A DNA stretch of 64,000 nucleotides, from NCBI GenBank assembly GCA_963800975.1, contig CAWDDB010000008.1, positions 930,001-994,000 on the forward strand, read 5' to 3'. Shown here piece by piece: positions 6,476 through 14,641 of the stretch; the stretch's first letter is position 1; each line of letters starts with the position of its first letter. This DNA is from JALYGY01 sp963800975 (GTDB lineage Bacteria; Actinomycetota; Rubrobacteria; Rubrobacterales; Rubrobacteraceae). A program made the translations under genes and the position numbers. The notes under the pieces are model-generated. The model was not told the origin of the DNA and made no database searches. It saw only the letters and a program-made list of their open reading frames with translations.

Positions 6476-9033
6476 GGCTCCGGCGCTTCTCCGGCATCGG
6501 GTTGCGCAACCTGCGGGCCCGGGCGCAACGAACCCTCCTCACCGCGATAGGGATCGTGCTCGGGGTCGGCATCGTCTTCGGCGTCGTCACCCTCTCGGAC
6601 ACGATGTCGAGCACCTTCACCGATCTGTACTCCAGGGCCTTCGGCGCCGCAGACATCATCGTCACCGCGGCCGGTGGCAGCGGCACCTTCGACGAGTCGG
6701 TCGCCGACGAGGTGCGAAGCTACGAGGGGGTCGAGTCCGCCGCCCCGCGCCTCTCGCTACCAGCGTCCCTGATCCTGGAGACCAGGACGGACGACGGGCT
6801 GCCCGAGGTCCAGAGCATGCGCCTCTTCGGGGTCGAGCCCGAAACGGCGGCGCTCGCCACGGGCTTCGAGCTCACCGATGGGCGGTATCCCGAGCGCGGG
6901 AAGGAGATAACGCTCGACGGGGGCTCGGCCGAGAGCGCGGGACTCGAGATCGGGGACAAGGTAACCGTCGGCACGCCCCGGGGTCCAGAAAAGGCGAAGC
7001 TGGTCGGGATCCTGCGGATACCGGGCGGCTCCTTCGGCGGTTTCGGTTTCGGGATGGCGCCGTTCCCTTACGTGCGGGATGCGTTCGACGAGCCGGGCCG
7101 CATCTCCGGCATCGCGGTCGAGGCCGCAGGCGGGACGCCCGTCGCCGAGCTGCGGGGGAGGCTGGACCGGGGGCTTGGGGATGGGCTGCAGGCGGAGCGC
7201 TCGGAGACGCGCACCCAGGAGATAAGCGGTCAGCTGCAGGGCTTCAGGCTGTCGTTGCTGTTCTTCGCCGGGACCGCGCTCTTCGTCGGGGCGTTCCTCG
7301 TATTCAACGCCCTCTCGATGACGATCCTGGAGCGCACGCGGGAGCTCGGCATGCTGAGGGCCCTCGGTTCGACGCGGGGCATGATCGCGCGCTCCGTCGT
7401 CGTCGAAGCCCTGATACTTGGCGTCCTCGGCTCGCTCCTCGGGGTGCTCTTCGGTTTCGGGATGGCCAAGGGCCTCGTCTACCTGTTCGGCCGGGCATTC
7501 CTTTTCCAGATAACCGAGCTCGCCCTCTCCCCCTTTGCCCTGGTCTCGGCCGTGGTCGTGGGCGTGGCCGTCACGGTCCTGGCCGCCCTTTATCCTGCGG
7601 TGCGCGCCGGGCGGGTCAGCCCGGTCGAGGCGATGCGCTCCCGGGCCAGCGGGGCGGGCAAGCGGCGTTCGCGCTTCGTATCGGCGCTCGCGCCTCTCCT
7701 CGGCCTCGTGCTCCTCGGCATCGGGGCGCCCTGGATCTACTACCTCGCGAGGAACCTCTCCGCCGACCTCGACGGGCTCGTGTACGCCTCCGGGATAGCG
7801 GCGATCATTGGGGCTTTCCTGGGCGTCTCGCTCATTGTCCCTATCCTGGTGCGGCCGCTCGCGGCCTTCTTCTCCCCCGCCCTGCGGCTTCTCTTCGGCG
7901 TCGAGGGAAGGATGGCCGCGGCCAACGCCACGAGGAACAGGGGAAGGACCGCGCTGACCGCCTCGGCGCTCATGGTAGGCATCTCGCTCGTCGTCGCCTT
8001 CTCCGCCCTCGGGGGAAGCGTCCTCGGCTCGATCCGGTCCTACCTGGAGGGCTCGCTCGGCAGCGACTACGTGGTGCAGCCCGCGAGCCAGAACTCCGAC
8101 GTCACTTTCTCGCGAGATCTCCCGCAGAGGGTGGGAGGGGTCCCGGGCGTCGAGAGCACGACGAGCCTCGCCTCTACCTTCCTGCGCGACGGCGACGAGG
8201 TCAGCATCGTCTTCGGGGTAGACGAGAGCTACCCCGACATCTTCCGCGTCAACTACGCAGCCGGAGGACCGGACGCGTTCTCCAGGATCGAAGACGGCGG
8301 AGCCCTCGTAGGCAAGCAGCTGGCCGAGACCCGCAAGCTCACCCTTGGCGACGCGGTAGAGCTTCCCACCCCAGACGGACCCAAGAAGTACCCCGTCGAG
8401 GGCATACTGGAGAACGACGTCGTCGGGGGCGGGGCAGGCATCTACCTCTCGCGAGAGACGCTCGCGCGCGACTTCAGCGAGAAAAAGGGCGAGTTCCTGG
8501 CCATAAAGGCGGAGCCGGGCACGGACCGTGGCTCCCTGACCCGGGAGATCGATGAATTATTGCGCGACTACCCGCAATTCTCGCTTTACTCCAACGCCGA
8601 GTGGAAAGAACAGATCGAGGGCGACTTCAACCGCCAGTACGTCTTCTTCTACGCAATCATGGGCGTCTCGGTCGCCGTCTCGGCCTTCGGCGTGGTCAAC
8701 ACCCTGTCCATGAGCGTCTTCGAGCGTACCCGCGAGATAGGGATCCTCAGGGCGGTGGGCTCGACGAGGCTCCAGGTAGGACGGCTCGTGATAGACGAGG
8801 GGATCGTGATAAGCCTGATCGGCTGCCTCGTCGGCGTCGTCGTGGGCTCGCTGCTCGGCTACCTCTTCGTCATGGGCTCCGGTGCGGGGGGCTTCGAGGT
8901 CGACTTCTACTACCCGAGGGTCCCTGCGCTGGCCGCCCTCCTCTCCGGGTTGTTTATCGGGGTCTTCGCCGGCCTCCTCCCCGCCCGCTCGGCCGCACGC
9001 AAGAGCATCGTCGAGGCCGTACAGTACGAGTAG
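6472..9033 (+). CDS. ABC transporter permease, double FtsX domain
   Basis: The 853-residue permease has two repeats, each with an N-terminal transmembrane segment, a periplasmic-type MacB_PCD domain and a three-helix FtsX domain. Repeat one starts TLLTAIGIVLGVGIVFGVV and its FtsX block contains NALSMTILERTRELGMLRALGSTR; repeat two contains NTLSMSVFERTREIGILRAVGSTR. The near-identical blocks show an internal duplication, as in the DUF214 class of Gram-positive permeases. Likely roles are lipid or lipoprotein handling, peptide resistance or efflux. The start GTG overlaps the preceding stop (GTGA). Confidence 0.9.
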   Translation: MRLRRFSGIGLRNLRARAQRTLLTAIGIVLGVGIVFGVVTLSDTMSSTFTDLYSRAFGAADIIVTAAGGSGTFDESVADEVRSYEGVESAAPRLSLPASLILETRTDDGLPEVQSMRLFGVEPETAALATGFELTDGRYPERGKEITLDGGSAESAGLEIGDKVTVGTPRGPEKAKLVGILRIPGGSFGGFGFGMAPFPYVRDAFDEPGRISGIAVEAAGGTPVAELRGRLDRGLGDGLQAERSETRTQEISGQLQGFRLSLLFFAGTALFVGAFLVFNALSMTILERTRELGMLRALGSTRGMIARSVVVEALILGVLGSLLGVLFGFGMAKGLVYLFGRAFLFQITELALSPFALVSAVVVGVAVTVLAALYPAVRAGRVSPVEAMRSRASGAGKRRSRFVSALAPLLGLVLLGIGAPWIYYLARNLSADLDGLVYASGIAAIIGAFLGVSLIVPILVRPLAAFFSPALRLLFGVEGRMAAANATRNRGRTALTASALMVGISLVVAFSALGGSVLGSIRSYLEGSLGSDYVVQPASQNSDVTFSRDLPQRVGGVPGVESTTSLASTFLRDGDEVSIVFGVDESYPDIFRVNYAAGGPDAFSRIEDGGALVGKQLAETRKLTLGDAVELPTPDGPKKYPVEGILENDVVGGGAGIYLSRETLARDFSEKKGEFLAIKAEPGTDRGSLTREIDELLRDYPQFSLYSNAEWKEQIEGDFNRQYVFFYAIMGVSVAVSAFGVVNTLSMSVFERTREIGILRAVGSTRLQVGRLVIDEGIVISLIGCLVGVVVGSLLGYLFVMGSGAGGFEVDFYYPRVPALAALLSGLFIGVFAGLLPARSAARKSIVEAVQYE

Positions 9034-9200
9034 GGCCAGCCTCCGCACGCACAGCCGTCCGCAGTGGACCCGGTGGTGCACCTCCCGCTGACAGGGTTTC
9101 GCCAACCCGCGATTTGGCCATCGGGACGATGCGCGGCGCTCCGCGTTGGTGCAGACTAATTCTGGATGACTCGGGCTATGCGAGGGTTGAGGCGACGGAA

Positions 9201-9824
9201 GTGGTGAACGGCCAGGGCGCCCATGCGATCATCAGGCTCGCCGCGGAGCGCGACGCCGAGCAGATCGCGGAGATATACGCGCCCAACGTGACGCAAAGCA
9301 TCGTCTCCTTCGAGACAGAGGTGCCCCCAGCAGAGGAGATGCGCGGCCGCATCGGGGGCGCATGGGACCGCTATGCCTGGCTGGTTTGCGAGCGCCAGGG
9401 ACGGATTCTCGGCTACGCCTACGCCGGCGAGCACCGTTCGAGGTCTGCCTACCGATGGTCGGTCGACGTATCGGCCTACGTACGAGAGGAGACTCGCGGC
9501 GCCGGGGTAGGCAAGGCACTTTACACCTCGCTTATCAGCGTGTTGGCGCTGCAGGGCTTTTACAACGCCTACGCCGGGATCGCGTTGCCGAACCCGGCGA
9601 GCGTCGGCCTGCACGAATCCGTGGGGTTCAGTCCGGTCGGCGTGTACCGCGAGGTCGGGTACAAGCTCGGAGGGTGGCACGACGTGGGATGGTGGTCTCT
9701 CGCCCTGCGCGCACACGTGGCGAACCCGGCCGAGCCCGCCGGGCTGAGTTCGGTAATGACCGCGGGGAGGGGGGACGCCGCCCTGGCTAGCGGTCTAAAG
9801 GTCCTGCAAGATCGTGCGTACTGA
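9201..9824 (+). CDS. GNAT acetyltransferase, phosphinothricin acetyltransferase-like
   Basis: The 207-residue protein resembles the Pat/Bar/MnaT group. Marks are the N-terminal IRLAAERDAEQIAEIYAPNV, the SFETEVPPAEEM loop, the acetyl-CoA motif VREETRGAGVGKALYTSL, and the C-terminal NPASVGLHESVGFSPVGVYREVGYKLGGWHDVGWW, the most diagnostic part. Members acetylate phosphinothricin, methionine sulfoximine or other amino-acid-like amines. I chose the GTG at 9201, with GAGG eight bases upstream; an ATG at 9129 and a second GTG at 9204 are alternatives. It overlaps the next gene by 11 bases. Confidence 0.85.
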   Translation: MVNGQGAHAIIRLAAERDAEQIAEIYAPNVTQSIVSFETEVPPAEEMRGRIGGAWDRYAWLVCERQGRILGYAYAGEHRSRSAYRWSVDVSAYVREETRGAGVGKALYTSLISVLALQGFYNAYAGIALPNPASVGLHESVGFSPVGVYREVGYKLGGWHDVGWWSLALRAHVANPAEPAGLSSVMTAGRGDAALASGLKVLQDRAY

Positions 9825-11331
9825 CCGAAAGAGCGCTCGGACGTCCGGGTACGAACGCAGCCAGAACCGGTACCGTCCTGGAGCCCCGCGGGAATGGCCT
9901 TTGACCACCCTGGTATCCGCGGCGGTCGGATTTCTTTGGCTCTGGTACGCGGCCCGTGGCGGCGCAGTGGGGGTGCTCGTGGGTGTGATACCCAGCACGC
10001 TGCTGCTCGCCGCGGGGCTCTCTGGCCTGCTCTGGCCGGAGGATGCGCGCACCTTCCACTACATGACCCTCGGAGCCATCTCGGGCGTCGTGCTCTCCTT
10101 TCCAGCGGCTCTGGTGTTCGGACCCGCGCCCACAACGGTACTGTTGCTCGTCTCGGCGGCCAGCTTCGCCGCCGCCGGCTACCTGGCGCTCGGCCGGAAA
10201 TCGTCGCCCTCAGGGGTGCCGGACCCTCGGACGAGCCCGCGCATGGCACTGCGGGCGGCTGAGGACGAACTTTCGATGTGTGCCATCGTGCTCACAACCT
10301 GGCCGCTCGCGGTCGGCAGAGCGGCGTCTCGTATCGCCACGGAGCTTGACGAGGCGCTGGTCCTGTTCGAGGAGAAGGGCTGGATCGAAGACCCGGCCGG
10401 CTACCATCGGGATCCACCCGCGCTCGACGCGCCGATGTCCGGTGATCGGCGCCACCCGGAAAGCGGGTTCGAGCACCTCACCTTCGAGAGCACCTACGAG
10501 CCGGACCCCGAGGAGCCGGGAAGGGACCGCTGGCTCTCGTACGAGAGAAACCGTACGGCGCACGCCTGGGTGTTGAGGCATAGCGAAGGGCCGCGTCCGT
10601 GGCTCGTGTGCATGCACGGCATCAGGATGGGCTCCCCACGCGCCGACCTCGGGGTCTTCCATCCAGACTACCTGCACCGCGAGCTCGGCCTCAACCTGCT
10701 GTTTCCCGTGTTGCCGATACACGGCCCGCGCAAGGTCGGTCCGGTGAGCGGCGACCGTATCCTTTCGGGCGACACGATGGATTCTTTGCACGCCGCGTCC
10801 CAGGCCGCGTGGGACGCGCGGCGCCTGATCCACTGGCTGCGGCGCCAGGAAGGCGCGCCGGCCGTCGGCCTAATCGGGCACTCTCTGGGCGGGTACGTCG
10901 CGGCACTGCTCGCGTGCCTGGAAGTGACGGTCGATTGCGTTATCGTCGGGAACCCCGCCGTGGACCCGTCGCGCCTGTTCTGGCGAAACGCCCTGTCCTT
11001 GACGACGCGAAGCCTGAAGTCCGCCGGGGTAACGGAGGACAAGATGGGCACGCTTCTGCGCCCCATCTCCCCTCTCGTCCTCGATCCGCTGGTGCGCCAC
11101 GCACACCTGGCCATCTTTGCCGGGGTCGCCGACCGAGTCGTGCCCGCGTCCGAGGCGGAGAGCCTGTGGCGCCACTGGGGGCGACCATGCGCCACCTGGC
11201 ACCAGGGCACCCACCAGGCATTTCTCGGCACAGACGAGGGGAGAGCGCTCGTCGCGACCACCCTGGGAGAAGCGGGGATCGTTCTGCCAGGAGATGTCCG
11301 GGCCGTTTCGCCCGGCGATCCTCGCGGGTAA
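9814..11331 (+). CDS. Membrane-anchored alpha/beta hydrolase
   Basis: A 505-residue protein with about four hydrophobic segments in residues 30-130 and a C-terminal alpha/beta hydrolase domain. The nucleophile elbow is GHSLGG (Ser near 357); a candidate acid is in FAGVADRVVP (about 439) and a candidate His in WHQGTHQAFLG (about 466), so the triad looks intact. RPWLVCMHGIRMG supplies the oxyanion-hole strand. The soluble domain resembles the ABHD18/DUF2048-type hydrolases; the substrate is unknown. It overlaps the acetyltransferase gene by 11 bases, so the two are cotranslated. Confidence 0.8.
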   Translation: MRTDRKSARTSGYERSQNRYRPGAPREWPLTTLVSAAVGFLWLWYAARGGAVGVLVGVIPSTLLLAAGLSGLLWPEDARTFHYMTLGAISGVVLSFPAALVFGPAPTTVLLLVSAASFAAAGYLALGRKSSPSGVPDPRTSPRMALRAAEDELSMCAIVLTTWPLAVGRAASRIATELDEALVLFEEKGWIEDPAGYHRDPPALDAPMSGDRRHPESGFEHLTFESTYEPDPEEPGRDRWLSYERNRTAHAWVLRHSEGPRPWLVCMHGIRMGSPRADLGVFHPDYLHRELGLNLLFPVLPIHGPRKVGPVSGDRILSGDTMDSLHAASQAAWDARRLIHWLRRQEGAPAVGLIGHSLGGYVAALLACLEVTVDCVIVGNPAVDPSRLFWRNALSLTTRSLKSAGVTEDKMGTLLRPISPLVLDPLVRHAHLAIFAGVADRVVPASEAESLWRHWGRPCATWHQGTHQAFLGTDEGRALVATTLGEAGIVLPGDVRAVSPGDPRG

Positions 11332-11433
11332 GCTATGTGGGTGGAGCGGGCCGGAGGTATGTCGTCGGGTGCCTTGCCACGCAAGGGTCCGGGGCGGCAC
11401 GCTGGCCGTAGGCTAGACCATAGGGGGTCGGGT

Positions 11434-12066
11434 ATGGGCATGGGTCGTTCGGGATCGGGTGGAGAGTATGATCTCTCCAACCCGGCGGGCAGCTTCGTGG
11501 ATGTGGTGCGCAGGGTTGTGTTTCAGCCGGCGCGGTACTTCGCGGCGATGCCCCGTAGCGGGTCCCTGATCAACCCCCTCGTATTCGCCGTGATCTGCAT
11601 CTTTATCTCCGCGCTCCTGAGCGCCGTGCTCGTTCTCGCCGGGGTGCAAGAGAACCCCGGCTTCAACCCGAACCCCCAGAACGTCCTGCCCTCCGTGTTC
11701 ACGCCTGGCTCAGCGATCCTGGCCGTGATCGTGGCCCCGATCTTCGGCGCCATCGGCCTGATCATCTCCGCCGCGATCCAACAGCTGCTCGTGAGGCTCA
11801 TCGTGGGGGCCTCCAACTCGGGCTTCGGGGCGACCTTCAGGGTGGCCTCCTACACGCAGGTAACCGGCCTGGTGAACTGGATCCCCATCCTCGGACCCGT
11901 GCTCTCGCTCTACGGCCTGTACCTCGCCATCGTTGGCATCCGCGAGGCGCACAGAACCACTACGGGTAAGGCCGCGCTGGTCATACTGATCCCGTTCGCA
12001 GTGGTGCTGATCATCACGCTGACCTTGCTCGCGGCCGCTGGGATCGCCTACCTCACCCAGAGGTAA
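11434..12066 (+). CDS. Yip1-family membrane protein
   Basis: The 210-residue protein has five hydrophobic helices and the Yip1 domain layout: a short cytoplasmic N-terminus (SFVDVVRRVVFQPARYFAAMPRSGSLINPLVF), two helices, a glycine-rich loop (LIVGASNSGFGATFRVASYTQVTGLVNWIPILG) and three further helices. Bacterial Yip1 proteins have no established function. The ATG at 11434 has AGGGGG six bases upstream; earlier in-frame codons give an arginine/glycine-rich stretch that looks noncoding. It ends at a strong hairpin. Confidence 0.8.
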   Translation: MGMGRSGSGGEYDLSNPAGSFVDVVRRVVFQPARYFAAMPRSGSLINPLVFAVICIFISALLSAVLVLAGVQENPGFNPNPQNVLPSVFTPGSAILAVIVAPIFGAIGLIISAAIQQLLVRLIVGASNSGFGATFRVASYTQVTGLVNWIPILGPVLSLYGLYLAIVGIREAHRTTTGKAALVILIPFAVVLIITLTLLAAAGIAYLTQR

Positions 12067-12072
12067 CTTGTA

Positions 12073-12106
12073 GCGGCTCGCGGAGAGTCGACCCTCCGCG
12101 AGCCGC
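12073..12106. terminator. Perfect 13-bp hairpin between convergent genes
   Basis: GCGGCTCGCGGAG (12073-12085) and CTCCGCGAGCCGC (12094-12106) are perfect inverted copies around an 8-base loop. It lies seven bases after the Yip1-family stop and 60 bases from the end of the convergent TolB-like gene, so it probably terminates both. There is no U-tract. Confidence 0.7.
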
Positions 12107-12167
12107 GGCTTCGGGCTTCGGTGTCGGTGCGAGGGCGCCGCCTTCCCTCCGTCCGCGTTGCCTTCGC

Positions 12168-13166
12168 CTAGGTCCGCTCCTCCACCGGCTGCCAGTCGGG
12201 GGTGAGGTCGGCAGCCGGGTCGTTGGTTAGGTTGGTCTGCTTCGCGCCGTCGGTGCGCGTCTTGTAGATCTCGAAGTTGCCGTCCTTGTTGGTGTTGAAC
12301 GCTATCCTGCGGCCACCGGGCGAGAAGACCGGGGCGTCGTCGCGCGGTGCGCCGTTCCTGGTGAGGCGCACCTGCCTGGAGCCGTCGGCCCGCATCACGT
12401 GGATCTCGTCGGGCCCGTCCTGGCTGCTCATGAACGCGATCCTCTCACCTTCCGGAGACCAGCTCGGGAACTGGAAGACCGTGGCGGCGCCCCTGGAGCG
12501 CTTCTTTTGGTTCGCCCCGTCGGCGTCCATCGTGTAGACGCCGGGCCGGAAATCCCGGTCGCTCACGAACGCTATCTTCTTGCCGTTGGGCGAGAAGTCG
12601 GGGTGGAGCTCCCTCGCCGCGTTCCTAGTGAGCTGCCGCACGCCCGTGCCGTCGAGGCTCACGACGAAGATCTCGAGGTCCTTCTCGGGGTTGTCCACGC
12701 CGTCTCCAACGGCGCGGTTGCTCTCGAAGGCTATCTTCCTTCCATCGCGCGAGAAGGTGGGGCTCCTGTCGAAGGAGAAGTCCGGGTTGAACGTGACCTG
12801 GGTCTGCTCGGTGCCGTCCGGGTTCATCACGAAGATCTCGGAGAAGCGCTCGCGGTCGCTCTCGAAGGCGATCTTCTCGCCGTCGGGGGACCACTCGGGG
12901 TCGAAATCGAAGGCGGCGTTCTCGGTGAGCTGGGCGAGGCCGGTACCGTCGGGGTTCATCGTGAAGATCTCGAAGTCGCCTTCGGGGTTGTTCACGCCTA
13001 CTCCGGTGGAGCGGTTGGAGGCGAAGGCGATCTTGCCGTTCTCGCCGGGAAAGGTCGCCTCGGCCTCCCGCGGCATACCCACAAGGAGCACCCATGCCGA
13101 CACAAGAACCGCGACCGCCGCGGCCACGCCACTCACCCTTATTGCCTCTGTGAAAGTCGAGGTCAT
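12168..13166 (-). CDS. Secreted TolB-like beta-propeller protein
   Basis: A 332-residue protein with an N-terminal signal peptide (hydrophobic AAAVAVLVSAWVLLVG, then a PREAEA cleavage region) and about six repeats of the PD40/TolB blade. Typical blade residues are EIFTMNPDGTGLAQLTENAAFDFDPEWSPDGEKIAFES. Such exported propellers are usually protein- or ligand-binding scaffolds; there is no Pal or Tol system here, so TolB function is not implied. The ATG at 13166 has an AGGA eight bases upstream. It lies 53 bases after the DoxX gene. A short related remnant sits at 26750-26851. Confidence 0.85.
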   Translation of the reverse strand: MTSTFTEAIRVSGVAAAVAVLVSAWVLLVGMPREAEATFPGENGKIAFASNRSTGVGVNNPEGDFEIFTMNPDGTGLAQLTENAAFDFDPEWSPDGEKIAFESDRERFSEIFVMNPDGTEQTQVTFNPDFSFDRSPTFSRDGRKIAFESNRAVGDGVDNPEKDLEIFVVSLDGTGVRQLTRNAARELHPDFSPNGKKIAFVSDRDFRPGVYTMDADGANQKKRSRGAATVFQFPSWSPEGERIAFMSSQDGPDEIHVMRADGSRQVRLTRNGAPRDDAPVFSPGGRRIAFNTNKDGNFEIYKTRTDGAKQTNLTNDPAADLTPDWQPVEERT

Positions 13167-13219
13167 GGTTTGATTCCTTTCTATCCTGGAGCGTGACGCC
13201 ATGCCCCGTCCTCTACTGA

Positions 13220-13585
13220 CTAAAGGGGGATCACGAACCAGCGTGCGCAGGCCACGAGGACCGCTAGCACGAGCAGGACGGCGGTCACGATCGACGGCCC
13301 GATCTCCCTGCGCGAGAGATGGAAGACCACCGCGCCTGCCATGATGGGCACCAGCCCGGCCGCGGCCAGCGGGGTCAGCCATGGAAGAATTCCGGTCAGC
13401 CCCGGCAGGATGAGGCCGAAGGCGGCGAGGACCTCGGCCACCCAGACAAAGTGCATGAACGCCCCAGGGAAGGGCGACTGCTTCCTGATCTTGCGCATCG
13501 CCTCCGGCGGAAAGAGGAACAGCAGCCCGTGCGCGAGAAAAACCAGGGCCAGCGCTACCTGCGTGGTCCATAACATCGTGCTCAT
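13220..13585 (-). CDS. DoxX family membrane protein
   Basis: A 121-residue, four-helix protein. DoxX features include an N-terminal helix (TTQVALALVFLAHGLLFLF), the FVWVAEVLAAFGLILPG helix with the conserved E/A-G pattern, and LTPLAAAGLVPIMAGAVVFHL. DoxX proteins are linked to quinone/thiol redox stress and to membrane oxidoreductases, but few have proven activity. The ATG at 13585 has AAGGAG about eight bases upstream. A palindrome 40 bases before the start may be an operator. Confidence 0.85.
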   Translation of the reverse strand: MSTMLWTTQVALALVFLAHGLLFLFPPEAMRKIRKQSPFPGAFMHFVWVAEVLAAFGLILPGLTGILPWLTPLAAAGLVPIMAGAVVFHLSRREIGPSIVTAVLLVLAVLVACARWFVIPL

Positions 13586-13923
13586 CGTCTCGTCTCCTTT
13601 TATGTCGCGTATGCTCATGTCCGCAGTACTTTTCGTACTTTCATTACTAGTGAGGGATGGGCGGGCCTGTGGTGTGTCCCGCCCGTCGGAGGTTCCGAGG
13701 ATAGGGAGTCCGTCTGCCTCGATCGTTGTGCAGCAAACCTCCGCTGCTAGCACGCCTCTAACGCGGTCCCTCGCTGCCGTGGCTCTCCTTCGAGGTTTTG
13801 GCAACTGACCGGTAGGCTACCCCGTGGGCCCCTGGTCGCATATGGCTGATTTCTGCCATTTTGCTCAAACAGCACGTGCTCTCCAGCTGCGCGATCCCTC
13901 GATGTCTCCTCGGGCATCACTCC
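13586..13923. other. Intergenic region between DoxX gene and cupin gene
   Basis: No gene of convincing codon structure is visible in these 338 bases. They hold a possible operator (13625-13639), a hairpin GATGGGCGGG (13656-13665) / CCCGCCCGTC (13678-13687) with one wobble pair, and a short inverted repeat ATGGC-N8-GCCAT (13842-13859). The hairpin could terminate the upstream cupin transcript on the minus strand, although it lies about 240 bases past that stop. Confidence 0.4.
13625..13639. promoter_or_regulatory. Palindrome AGTAC-N5-GTACT upstream of DoxX gene
   Basis: AGTACTTTTCGTACT is a perfect 5+5 inverted repeat located 40-54 bases before the DoxX start codon. HxlR/MarR-type redox regulators (YodB/CatR class) use short palindromes with TAC/GTA arms and often control doxX-like genes. 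No such regulator is encoded nearby, so this is a candidate operator only. Confidence 0.4.
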
Positions 13924-14487
13924 TCAGTCCTCTAGCCGATCGCATACGTGGTCTCGGGAAGGGTCGTAGTCTCGTCCGTCCACCTCTTCTAGCCGTGGTC
14001 CATATAGGTGCACCGAGATTGCCGTCTCGTCTCCCGGATTTCCCACCCTGTGAATGCCCCCGTTCCCCGGTTGCACGGTTGAGGCTCCGTCATCGGGGCT
14101 CCACCACAGCTGCCAGGACTTCTCGAGACGGGCGTGATCCGGCCTCTTGCCATCGTCGAGGCGCTCGTAGCGCTCTTCGAGTACGGACCCGGCGGCGCAG
14201 GCGTAGGCGCCCCAGGAGGCGTGGTCGTGGATCTTTGTCCCTGTCCCCGGAGGCCAGACGAAGGCCTGCAGGGAGAAGGAGCCGTCCTCTGCGTCGAGGC
14301 GGCGAGCCACGTACCACTCTTCCCGGCCCCTCGCCTCTTCGAGTAAGGGCAGGATCTCGGATGCCACGAAGTCGGGGGCCTTCACCAGATCCGCCAGGAA
14401 CGCGGCGGCCTGCGGCAGGGCTGACTCCGTGGGGAGCTCGGAGATCTTGCGCAGTTCGTCGGTTTGCGGCGCGAGCAACGTCATCAT
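13924..14487 (-). CDS. Cysteine dioxygenase-like cupin protein
   Basis: A 187-residue cupin related to cysteine dioxygenase and 3-mercaptopropionate dioxygenase. The first iron-binding cupin motif is KIHDHASWGAYACAAGSVLEERY (two His near 86-88) and the second contributes GGIHRVGN (third His near 146), so a three-His iron site looks complete. The product of these enzymes is a sulfinic acid from a small thiol; which thiol cannot be told. The ATG at 14487 is preceded by GAGAGGAG. It is divergent from the large STAND regulator. Confidence 0.8.
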   Translation of the reverse strand: MMTLLAPQTDELRKISELPTESALPQAAAFLADLVKAPDFVASEILPLLEEARGREEWYVARRLDAEDGSFSLQAFVWPPGTGTKIHDHASWGAYACAAGSVLEERYERLDDGKRPDHARLEKSWQLWWSPDDGASTVQPGNGGIHRVGNPGDETAISVHLYGPRLEEVDGRDYDPSRDHVCDRLED

Positions 14488-14572
14488 CGCGTTTCTCCTC
14501 TCGTCGATTCGTTACGCCAGATATCCTGCTGCTCACGCCCTCCGTCTCCCAGCGACAACTCGAACAAGCGCA

Positions 14573-14605
14573 CAAACAATCGACCAAACAATGGCGTGTT
14601 AGGAT
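14573..14605 (+). promoter_or_regulatory. Direct repeats and extended -10 in front of the STAND regulator
   Basis: CAAACAAT occurs twice, at 14573-14580 and 14585-14592, one helical turn plus one base apart. An extended -10, TGTTAGGAT, follows at 14597-14605, so the repeats cover the -35 region. They could be the binding site of the HTH protein encoded directly downstream, or of another regulator acting on the divergent cupin gene. Confidence 0.4.
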
Positions 14606-14641
14606 GCCCCCGGACGGTCCCGGAGCAAGTAACCGAGCGCT

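Noticed and set aside
12168..13571. 467-residue version of the TolB-like protein
   Set aside because: The first 135 residues are antisense or off-frame to the DoxX gene. The signal peptide begins at ATG 13166 with a good SD.
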